Source: JBGZFC01 sp964346495 (GTDB taxonomy: Bacteria; Bacteroidota; Bacteroidia; Bacteroidales; Dysgonomonadaceae). From it: 31,273 nt of DNA. The position numbers and the translations under genes were made by a program. The DNA lies in NCBI GenBank assembly GCA_964346495.1, contig CAYFUW010000014.1:1-31273 (forward strand), given 5' to 3'. Positions 24,477 to 31,273 of this stretch are shown here, one piece after another. The notes under the pieces are model-generated. The model did not search any database. It was not told where the DNA came from and worked only from the letters and a program-made list of their open reading frames with translations. Within the stretch, counting starts at the first letter, position 1. Each line of letters begins with the position of its first letter.

Positions 24477-27400
24477 ATGATTATCAACGATAAAAAACAA
24501 CACAATGTAAAAAAAGCCCTTCTTTTGGGTTCGGGTGCGCTAAAAATTGGAGAAGCCGGAGAATTTGACTATTCCGGTTCGCAAGCACTGAAAGCTCTAC
24601 GTGAAGAGGGTGTGGAAACTATTCTTATCAATCCAAATATCGCCACAGTACAAACATCGGAAGGTACGGCGGACAGAATCTATTTCTTGCCCGTTACACC
24701 ATACTTTGTAGAAAAAGTTATCGAAAAAGAGCGTCCCGATGCAATTTTGTTGGCTTTCGGCGGACAGACCGCACTTAACTGTGGCGTGCAACTTTATTTG
24801 TCAGGAGTTTTGGAAAAATACAATGTAAAAGTTTTGGGAACACCCGTGCAAGCCATTATGGATACGGAAGACCGTGAACTTTTCGTGAAAAAACTTGACG
24901 AAATCAATGTAAAAACGATTAAGAGTGTTGCAGTATCGAGTGTAAATGAAGCATTAAAAGCTGCCGAAGAGCTTGGTTATCCGATAATTGTTCGTGCTGC
25001 TTACGCTTTAGGCGGATTGGGTTCAGGTTTTTGCGATAACAGAGAGGAGTTGAAATCGCTTGCCGAAAAGGCATTGAACTATTCAGAGCAACTCTTGATT
25101 GAAAAATCGTTGAAAGGCTGGAAGGAGATTGAGTACGAAGTTGTTAGAGACCAATACGATAACTGTATCACGGTTTGTAACATGGAGAACTTAGATCCGC
25201 TTGGAATCCATACCGGAGAGAGTATCGTGGTTGCACCGTCGCACACACTAAGCAACTCGGAATATCACAAACTTCGCAGTCTGTCAATCGCCATAGTACG
25301 CCATATCGGTATAGTGGGAGAGTGTAACGTTCAGTACGCTTTCGATACCGAGTCGGAAGATTACAGAGTGATTGAGGTAAATGCCCGATTGAGTCGCTCA
25401 TCGGCACTTGCATCAAAAGCAACAGGTTATCCGTTGGCATTCGTTGCAGCAAAATTGGGATTGGGTTATGGACTGTTCGATTTGAAAAACTCTGTAACTA
25501 AATCCACAAGTGCGTTTTTCGAACCTTCATTAGATTATATCGTTGTGAAAATTCCACGCTGGGATTTGGGTAAATTTGCAGGTGTATCTAAAGAGATTGG
25601 TTCTAGCATGAAATCGGTTGGCGAAATCATGGCTGTAGGACGCACATTTGAAGAGGCAATACAGAAAGGATTGCGCATGATTGGTCAAGGTATGCACGGT
25701 TTTGTAGAGAATAAAGAGTTGAAAATTGAAGATATTGATAAAGCTCTGAATGAACCTACCGACCAACGTATATTCGTGATTAGCAAAGCTTTCCGCAAAG
25801 GTTACACGATTGACGAAATACACGATTTAACCAAAATAGATAAGTGGTTTTTACATAAACTGCACAATATAATTGATACTGCTGAAGCGTTAGAACAATA
25901 TTCGCCCGAAACTATCAATTTCAATAAAGAATCGAATCCTGAATTTGACACGCTACTCAAATTGGCAAAACAACAAGGTTTTTCCGATTTCCAGGTTGCA
26001 CGTGCTGTTTGGAAAGAGGAACTAAACAATGAATGTCTTGATATAGTTAGAGCTTACCGTAAAAAAGTGGGTATTCTGCCTGTTGTAAAACAGATAGATA
26101 CTTTGGCGGCAGAATATCCTGCACAGACCAACTATCTATATCTGACATATAATGGAACAGAAAACGATGTAAATTATTTGGGCGATAAAAAATCGGTTAT
26201 CGTTTTAGGTTCCGGAGCTTACAGAATCGGTTCATCGGTTGAGTTCGACTGGTGTTCGGTAAATGCGTTGACTACCGTAAGGGAAGAGGGTTATCGTTCG
26301 GTAATGATTAACTATAATCCCGAAACCGTTTCAACCGACTACGATATGTGCGACAGACTCTATTTCGATGAGCTTACTTTTGAAAGAGTAATGGACATCA
26401 TAGAGTTGGAAAATCCGCATGGTGTTATTTTATCGGTTGGCGGTCAAATACCTAATAACCTGGCTGTTCGATTAGATAAAGAGAATGTAAACATTTTGGG
26501 TACATCGTCAAAAAGTATCGATAATGCTGAGGATAGACACAAATTTTCGAGCATGCTCGATGAGTTGAAAATAGACCAGCCGCGTTGGATGGAATTGACT
26601 TCATTAGACGATATTCACGAATTTGTTGAAGAGGTTGGCTACCCTGTTCTTGTTAGACCTTCCTACGTTTTATCGGGAGCAGCAATGAACGTTTGTTCCA
26701 ACGACGAGGAGTTGATAAACTTTCTGCAGCTGGCAGCTGAGGTTTCAAAACAACATCCGGTTGTGGTGAGCGAATTTATCCAAAATGCCAAAGAGATAGA
26801 GTTCGACGCCGTGGCAGATAAAGGTGAGGTAATTACTTATGCAATTTCGGAACACGTAGAGTTTGCGGGAGTTCACTCCGGCGATGCTACAATACAGTTC
26901 CCGCCGCAAAGACTTTATGTAGAAACTGCACGAAAAATTAAGAAAATAGCTCGCCAGATTGCGAAAGCGTTAGAAATTTCAGGTCCGTTCAATATCCAAT
27001 TTTTGGCAAAAGAGAATCAAATTAAGGTAATAGAGTGTAACTTAAGAGCTTCACGTTCGTTCCCGTTTGTTTCTAAGGTGTTGAAAATCAATTTTATTAA
27101 AAATGCAACTAAAGTAATGCTTGGTCTTGAAGTTGAAAAACCACACAAGAGTGCTTTCGATTTGGATTATGTAGGTGTGAAGGCATCGCAATTTTCGTTT
27201 TCTCGTTTGCAAAAAGCTGACCCGGTGTTGGGTGTAGATATGGCATCAACAGGCGAAGTTGGATGTATTGGTGATGATGCACACGAAGCGTTATTGGCGG
27301 CTATGTTATCTGTAGGATATACTATTCCGAAAAAGAATGTTCTGTTTTCAACCGGACCTGCAAAATCGAAAGTTGAGTTGCTGGAGTCGGCAAGACTTTT

Positions 27401-27734
27401 GCACAAAAAAGGGTATAATCTGTTTGGAACGAGTGGCTCGCAAAGGTTTTTGGAAGAGAATGGAATACCTGCCACATTAGTATATTGGCCCAGTGAGGGC
27501 AAAAGTCCTAACGCGATAGAGTTGATAAAAAACAAAGAGATAGATTTGGTTATCAATATTCCGAAGAACTTAACACCGGGAGAACTTAGAAACGGTTATC
27601 ATGTTCGTCGTTCATCTATCGATTTTAATGTGCCGCTGATTACAAACTCACGATTAGCAGCTGCGTTTATCCAAGCTTTCTGTACTATGGATATTGACCA
27701 GATAGAGATAAAAGCGTGGGATGAGTATAATTAA
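24477..27734 (+). CDS. carB: Carbamoyl-phosphate synthase large subunit
   Basis: A 1085-residue enzyme that makes carbamoyl phosphate from bicarbonate, ammonia and two ATP. It consists of two homologous ATP-grasp halves (~1-550 and ~575-940). Each opens with a LGSGALKIGEAGEFDYSG-type motif, the second being LGSGAYRIGSSVEFDWCS. The first half has the ATP-grasp stretch YPIIVRAAYALGGLGSG; the second has YPVLVRPSYVLSGAAM. The C-terminal ~140 residues are an MGS-like allosteric domain (FSTGPAKSKVELLESARLL, LFGTSGSQRFL). Length and order match E. coli CarB (1073). It ends 30 bp before a long-stem terminator. Confidence 0.97.
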   Translation: MIINDKKQHNVKKALLLGSGALKIGEAGEFDYSGSQALKALREEGVETILINPNIATVQTSEGTADRIYFLPVTPYFVEKVIEKERPDAILLAFGGQTALNCGVQLYLSGVLEKYNVKVLGTPVQAIMDTEDRELFVKKLDEINVKTIKSVAVSSVNEALKAAEELGYPIIVRAAYALGGLGSGFCDNREELKSLAEKALNYSEQLLIEKSLKGWKEIEYEVVRDQYDNCITVCNMENLDPLGIHTGESIVVAPSHTLSNSEYHKLRSLSIAIVRHIGIVGECNVQYAFDTESEDYRVIEVNARLSRSSALASKATGYPLAFVAAKLGLGYGLFDLKNSVTKSTSAFFEPSLDYIVVKIPRWDLGKFAGVSKEIGSSMKSVGEIMAVGRTFEEAIQKGLRMIGQGMHGFVENKELKIEDIDKALNEPTDQRIFVISKAFRKGYTIDEIHDLTKIDKWFLHKLHNIIDTAEALEQYSPETINFNKESNPEFDTLLKLAKQQGFSDFQVARAVWKEELNNECLDIVRAYRKKVGILPVVKQIDTLAAEYPAQTNYLYLTYNGTENDVNYLGDKKSVIVLGSGAYRIGSSVEFDWCSVNALTTVREEGYRSVMINYNPETVSTDYDMCDRLYFDELTFERVMDIIELENPHGVILSVGGQIPNNLAVRLDKENVNILGTSSKSIDNAEDRHKFSSMLDELKIDQPRWMELTSLDDIHEFVEEVGYPVLVRPSYVLSGAAMNVCSNDEELINFLQLAAEVSKQHPVVVSEFIQNAKEIEFDAVADKGEVITYAISEHVEFAGVHSGDATIQFPPQRLYVETARKIKKIARQIAKALEISGPFNIQFLAKENQIKVIECNLRASRSFPFVSKVLKINFIKNATKVMLGLEVEKPHKSAFDLDYVGVKASQFSFSRLQKADPVLGVDMASTGEVGCIGDDAHEALLAAMLSVGYTIPKKNVLFSTGPAKSKVELLESARLLHKKGYNLFGTSGSQRFLEENGIPATLVYWPSEGKSPNAIELIKNKEIDLVINIPKNLTPGELRNGYHVRRSSIDFNVPLITNSRLAAAFIQAFCTMDIDQIEIKAWDEYN

Positions 27735-27741
27735 TTTGCAA

Positions 27742-27758
27742 TACTGATAGTATCAGTA
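27742..27758. repeat. 17-bp palindrome after carB
   Basis: TACTGATA and TATCAGTA flank a single central G, a perfect 8-bp inverted repeat starting 7 bp after the carB stop. With a 1-nt centre it cannot fold into a good hairpin, so a protein site on DNA is at least as likely. No function is shown. Confidence 0.5.
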
Positions 27759-27764
27759 AAATAC

Positions 27765-27815
27765 AACTGTCCGATAAAACTATCATAACAGATAGATTTT
27801 ATCGGACAGTTTTTG
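27765..27815. terminator. Long-stem terminator between carB and the convergent acyl-CoA synthetase gene
   Basis: The arms 27766-27784 and 27791-27810 pair over about 19 bases with one bulge (ACTGTCCGATAAAA then CTATC) around the loop ATAACA. Four T follow on the + strand, and a TTGT stretch on the - strand. It sits between two gene ends, so it may serve both directions, more clearly the + strand. Confidence 0.85.
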
Positions 27816-27830
27816 AAAAGCAAGTTACTT

Positions 27831-29492
27831 CTATTTATTACTTTGATATTTAAAGCGACGAATACTTCTTTTCGGTGTTTTTTCAAACTCTTCTTCCTGG
27901 ATACGAAAATCTGCTATTTTACTATACACAGGTAGTTTTTGGTTTATCTCATTTACTACATCTTGAAAATGAGAAGGATACTTATCAGTAGTAATGTTTT
28001 TGGTTTGAAGCACTTCCTTATCCGGAACAATAAGTGCGATAATTCTCTTATTTTCTTCTATTGCCAATGATTCCAATATAGAAGGAGAACTGTTTAGCTT
28101 CTCTTCAATCTCTTCAGGATATATATTTTGTCCCGAACTTCCAAGTATCATATTTTTGTTTCTACCTTTGATATAAACAAAACCGTTTTTATCTATTACA
28201 CCCAAATCACCTGTTCGTAACCAGCCATCGGGTTGCATAACTTCGTCTGTTGATCCCTGATTTTTATAGTATCCAAGCATTAAGTTAGTACCTTTAACCA
28301 AGATTTCACCTTCAATCTTCTCTTGATTTTCCGAATCTATTTTTACAGACATTCTGTCAACAGCCACACCTACAGATTTTTTCTTAAAATCAGTCCAAAA
28401 TGAGTAAGATATTATTGGTCCGCATTCGGTCATGCCATATCCTACGGTAAACGGGAAATTGATTTTTTTCAAAAAGGACTCTACTGTATCGTTTAGTGCA
28501 GCTCCGCCTATAATTACCTGTACCAAATTCTCTCCAAACAGATCTAATAGCGATTTTCTGACCTGAGCATATACAATTTGATTTACACCGGGAATTTTCA
28601 ATAGCGATTTAACAGGTTGTTTTTCAAGTTTCGGGAAAACATTTCTCAAAATTATTTTTTCGATAATTAGCGGTACGGCAAGCACTATTTTGGGCTTCAC
28701 TTTCGCAAACATATCAATAAGAATCTTTGGCGAAGGTACTTTACTCAAAAAGTAAACATGTTTTCCCACAGCAACCGAGTTGAGTATTTCGAAAGCAAGA
28801 CCATAGGCATGTGCCATTGGCAGCATACAAACTATTGAGTCACCCGGTTTTAGAAACGGTAAATTATCCATCGCGAAACGAGTGTTCGACCACAAGCTTC
28901 TATAAGGCAACATTACGCCTTTTGGGCTACTTGTGGTACCCGATGTATAGTTGATTACAGCCAGTTCTTCGGGTTTATCCGTTCTGTAAGAGACATCGTT
29001 GGGAAAGAATCCTTTTTCAAACTTTTTATCAAAAAAGCTGAAAGAGTTGGTCTCGAAAAGTTTTAACTCTTTTGAGGTAACTTTAAGCAACGAAAAGTCG
29101 TCTAACGAGAAAACCGTTTCCACATTAGGAATAGAGTTTTCGTCTATGTTATTCCAGATTGACTCATCCAAAAATGCCATTTTGGAATCGGAATGGTCTA
29201 TAATATATTGTATGCTGTCTTTATCAAATTCGTGTAAGATGCTAACTGCTACAGCTCCGTACGACAATGCCGAAAAAAAAGTGATAGCCCAGTTTGTTGA
29301 GTTTCTACCACAAATAGATATTTTATCGCCACGTTTTAAATCGGCAGCACGAAAGAAGTCGTGCATCTTTTCAATTTCTTGAGCGAAATCTTTAAAATAT
29401 AGGGTTTTACCCTGATAATCGGTAAATGCCGGTAATTCCCAATTAGTTCTTATACTCTGTTCAATTAGTTGTAAAAATGAATTGTTACGCAT
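27831..29492 (-). CDS. AMP-dependent synthetase/ligase, long-chain acyl-CoA synthetase-like
   Basis: A 553-residue ANL-superfamily adenylating enzyme. It shows the phosphate loop YTSGTTSSPKG (182-192), GYGMTECGP (351-359), WLRTGDLG (424-431) with the hinge region KGRNKNMI, then GQNIYPEEIE and the C-terminal catalytic lysine K541 in TPKRSIRR. The arrangement with TECGP and the NIYPEEIE block resembles FadD-type fatty acyl-CoA ligases, which activate fatty acids with ATP and CoA. The exact acyl substrate cannot be read from sequence. It is monocistronic, with a -7 element at 29513-29520, and faces carB across a shared terminator. Confidence 0.88.
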   Translation of the reverse strand: MRNNSFLQLIEQSIRTNWELPAFTDYQGKTLYFKDFAQEIEKMHDFFRAADLKRGDKISICGRNSTNWAITFFSALSYGAVAVSILHEFDKDSIQYIIDHSDSKMAFLDESIWNNIDENSIPNVETVFSLDDFSLLKVTSKELKLFETNSFSFFDKKFEKGFFPNDVSYRTDKPEELAVINYTSGTTSSPKGVMLPYRSLWSNTRFAMDNLPFLKPGDSIVCMLPMAHAYGLAFEILNSVAVGKHVYFLSKVPSPKILIDMFAKVKPKIVLAVPLIIEKIILRNVFPKLEKQPVKSLLKIPGVNQIVYAQVRKSLLDLFGENLVQVIIGGAALNDTVESFLKKINFPFTVGYGMTECGPIISYSFWTDFKKKSVGVAVDRMSVKIDSENQEKIEGEILVKGTNLMLGYYKNQGSTDEVMQPDGWLRTGDLGVIDKNGFVYIKGRNKNMILGSSGQNIYPEEIEEKLNSSPSILESLAIEENKRIIALIVPDKEVLQTKNITTDKYPSHFQDVVNEINQKLPVYSKIADFRIQEEEFEKTPKRSIRRFKYQSNK

Positions 29493-29512
29493 AATTATTA
29501 ATTAATTGCCTG

Positions 29513-29520
29513 CAAAGATA
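29513..29520 (-). promoter_or_regulatory. -7 element TATCTTTG of the acyl-CoA synthetase gene
   Basis: The - strand reads TATCTTTG, a full TAnnTTTG match 20 bp upstream of the ATG at 29492. No clear -33 TTTG was seen at the usual distance. Confidence 0.5.
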
Positions 29521-29656
29521 GAAAAAATAGTAGCAGGTTTTAACTTTACCATAAAAAATACTTATCACATATTCCCTCATAATGATAACGTCTGGAAAGA
29601 TATTTTGTTTTAGAAAAGTTTAATTAAGCAAAATATTAAAAAATCTATATCAACAG

Positions 29657-29684
29657 TTTGTTTAAATAATTTATATTACCTTTG
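29657..29684 (+). promoter_or_regulatory. metK promoter
   Basis: TACCTTTG (29677-29684) is a full match to the Bacteroidetes -7 element. A TTTG at 29657-29660 could be the -33 element, though the 16-bp gap is shorter than usual. The predicted start near 29691 puts the SAM-II element within about ten bases of the 5' end of the transcript, which supports both calls. Confidence 0.6.
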
Positions 29685-29698
29685 TAGCCGAAATAAAA

Positions 29699-29746
29699 TT
29701 GTGGACAGATTTGAATTGCTTGCAACCACAGAAAAAAATGCTAAAA
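29699..29746 (+). promoter_or_regulatory. SAM-II riboswitch candidate in the metK leader
   Basis: The stretch carries the conserved blocks of SAM-II aptamers in order. P1 forms between TTGTGG (29699-29704) and CCACAG (29726-29731), six pairs with one G-T. The loop has ATTTG (29709-29713) and CTTGCA (29719-29724), an A-rich linker follows, and GCTAAA (29740-29745) closes the pseudoknot. The compact length of about 48 nt also fits. SAM-II binds S-adenosylmethionine and is known from Proteobacteria and Bacteroidetes ahead of methionine/SAM genes. It would repress metK when SAM is plentiful. The pseudoknot pairing was not checked against the covariance model RF00521. Confidence 0.8.
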
Positions 29747-29903
29747 CATAGAGTATCTCTCTCGTTTTTTCTGTTGTTACCACATCTATCTTTCCCGATT
29801 TTTTCTCACAAACATTTTTATTAATCATTTAGCCGAATAGGGTAGGTTTTGCTATTTATTTAGTCTCGACTACTGTTTAGGCTTTAAATATTTTAAAAAA
29901 GAG

Positions 29904-31208
29904 ATGAATTATCTATTTACTTCCGAATCGGTGTCAGAAGGGCACCCCGATAAAGTAGCCGATCAAATATCGGATGCTTTGCTTGATGAGTTTTTGGCTT
30001 ACGACCCAAACTCAAAAGTAGCTTGCGAAACGCTTGTAACTACCGGACAGGTGGTGTTGGCAGGAGAAGTAAAATCGAAAGCTTACGTTGATGTTGCCGA
30101 AGTGGCACGAAAAGTAATTACCAATATTGGTTACACTAAGAGCGAATACAGATTTGAAGCTCAATCGTGCGGTGTTTTATCGAGTATTCACGAACAGTCT
30201 GACGATATCAATCGTGGTGTTGACCAACGTGAAGATCCCATGGATCAGGGAGCAGGCGACCAAGGCATGATGTTTGGTTATGCGACCAACGAAACCGAAA
30301 ACTATATGCCATTGCCAATTGATTTGAGTAATGCGCTTTTGACAGAGTTGGCAAATATCCGTAAAAACGAATTGCATCTGATGCCATATCTACGTCCCGA
30401 TGCAAAATCGCAGGTAACAATTGAGTATTCGCCCGATGGAACGCCGTTGCGTATAGATACTATTGTTGTTTCTACTCAACACGATGAGTTTGAATTGCCC
30501 GAAAACGATACACCCGAAGCTGCTAAAAAAGCTGACGAAGCCATGCACTCACGTATCGAGATGGATATTCGCAAAATATTGATACCGCGAGTTCAAGCTA
30601 AATATCGTGGTCGTAAAGATGTGCATCATCTTTTCGATGGAAACATAAAGTATCATGTTAATCCAACCGGAAAGTTTGTTATCGGTGGACCGCATGGCGA
30701 CACAGGATTGACTGGTCGTAAAATTATTGTGGACACTTACGGCGGAAAAGCGTCGCACGGTGGTGGTGCATTTTCGGGAAAAGACCCATCAAAAGTTGAC
30801 CGTTCCGCAGCTTATGCCACTCGTCATATCGCAAAGAACCTGGTTGCTGCAGGTGTTGCATCGGAAGTGTTGATACAGGTAGCTTATGCTATTGGTGTTG
30901 CCGAGCCGATGAACTTCTACGTGAACACTTTCGGAAAAGCAAATGTGAATATGTCTGATGGTGAAATTGCAGAAAAAGTTAATAATCTGTTCGATATGCG
31001 TCCAAAAGCTATTGAACAACGATTGAAACTTCGTAACCCAATCTATTTGGAAACAGCTTCATACGGACACATGGGACGCGAACCTAAAGTAGTAACTAAG
31101 ACTTTCCAGTCGCGTTATATGCCTGAACCTATTGTAAAAGAAGTGGAACTGTTTACTTGGGAAAAATTGGACTATGTAGATAGAATAAAAGAAGCCTTTG
31201 GTTTATAG
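29904..31208 (+). CDS. metK: S-adenosylmethionine synthase
   Basis: A 434-residue enzyme that makes S-adenosylmethionine from methionine and ATP. It shows SEGHPDKVADQ with the catalytic H14, GAGDQGMMFGY near residue 120, and the P-loop-like GGGAFSGKD at 286-294. It is longer than E. coli MetK (384), with extra residues in the middle (e.g. ELPENDTPEAAKKADEAM), as in other Bacteroidetes. The ATG is preceded by AAAAAAGAG. The leader of over 200 nt carries the SAM-II candidate. The rest of the window (31209-31273) shows no gene or terminator. Confidence 0.97.
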   Translation: MNYLFTSESVSEGHPDKVADQISDALLDEFLAYDPNSKVACETLVTTGQVVLAGEVKSKAYVDVAEVARKVITNIGYTKSEYRFEAQSCGVLSSIHEQSDDINRGVDQREDPMDQGAGDQGMMFGYATNETENYMPLPIDLSNALLTELANIRKNELHLMPYLRPDAKSQVTIEYSPDGTPLRIDTIVVSTQHDEFELPENDTPEAAKKADEAMHSRIEMDIRKILIPRVQAKYRGRKDVHHLFDGNIKYHVNPTGKFVIGGPHGDTGLTGRKIIVDTYGGKASHGGGAFSGKDPSKVDRSAAYATRHIAKNLVAAGVASEVLIQVAYAIGVAEPMNFYVNTFGKANVNMSDGEIAEKVNNLFDMRPKAIEQRLKLRNPIYLETASYGHMGREPKVVTKTFQSRYMPEPIVKEVELFTWEKLDYVDRIKEAFGL

Positions 31209-31273
31209 AAAAACGTTATTGGTGTAATAGTCAAAAGTAATGATTTTTTATCCTAAAAAACACACTAATGTTC

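Larger units (their letters stand above)
29493..29903. other. Divergent intergenic region of 411 bp
   Basis: It contains the promoter of the acyl-CoA synthetase gene (- strand, 29513-29520), the metK promoter (29677-29684), a SAM-II riboswitch candidate (29699-29746) and about 158 nt of metK leader after it. The leader beyond the riboswitch is pyrimidine-rich and has no ATG or GTG frame. I see nothing else in 29521-29656. Confidence 0.6.

Noticed and set aside
27167..27556. 129-codon frame on the - strand opposite the carB 3' end
   Set aside because: It lies fully inside the conserved MGS-like domain of carB and shows no signal of its own.

Overview
The window looks like chromosomal DNA from a low-GC member of the Bacteroidota, most likely Bacteroidales. 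Three signs support this. A secreted protein ends in a type IX secretion (T9SS) sorting domain. Most transcription units start with the Bacteroidetes -7 element TAnnTTTG, and ribosome binding sites are weak. The gene orders dcp/purH-mreBCD-mrdA-rodA and pyrG-yidC fit the phylum. No tRNA, rRNA, CRISPR, insertion sequence or phage gene was seen. Family and genus cannot be fixed from the sequence alone.

Layout: (1) 1-3413, + strand: one large modular T9SS cargo protein with its own promoter and a strong terminator. (2) 3414-20156, - strand: housekeeping genes in at least three promoter-led units. Read in the direction of transcription these are dcp (M3 peptidase); then purH followed by the rod-shape cluster mreB-mreC-mreD-mrdA(PBP2)-rodA and a P-loop protein of uncertain role; then pyrG-yidC, a family 4 glycosyltransferase interrupted by an in-frame TAA, and a flippase-like membrane protein. 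(3) 20439-21887, + strand: a PIN-PhoH ATPase with a Thr/Lys-rich N-terminal tail. (4) 21888-23295: an AT-rich, gene-poor stretch with one small outer-membrane-barrel-like gene between terminators. (5) 23296-27734, + strand: carA and carB, ended by a long-stem terminator shared with the convergent acyl-CoA synthetase gene (27831-29492, - strand). (6) 29493-31208: a divergent promoter region, a SAM-II riboswitch candidate and metK.

How the genes fit together: carAB, pyrG and purH supply pyrimidine and purine nucleotides. mreBCD, PBP2 and RodA form the elongasome, the peptidoglycan machine of the side wall. YidC inserts inner-membrane proteins. The glycosyltransferase and the LPG-synthase-TM-like protein probably work on envelope lipids or glycans, but the former appears broken. 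MetK makes S-adenosylmethionine and is probably controlled by the riboswitch in its leader.

The window is mostly core genome, and I found no convincing new multi-gene system. The points most worth a second look are the SAM-II element lying about 160 nt ahead of metK, the P-loop protein at the end of the rod operon, the single-stop lesion in the glycosyltransferase, the two near-identical GAGACGCGAT hairpin terminators about 18.5 kb apart, the internally duplicated T9SS protein with a thioredoxin-like CxxC module, and a hairpin between mreB and mreC.
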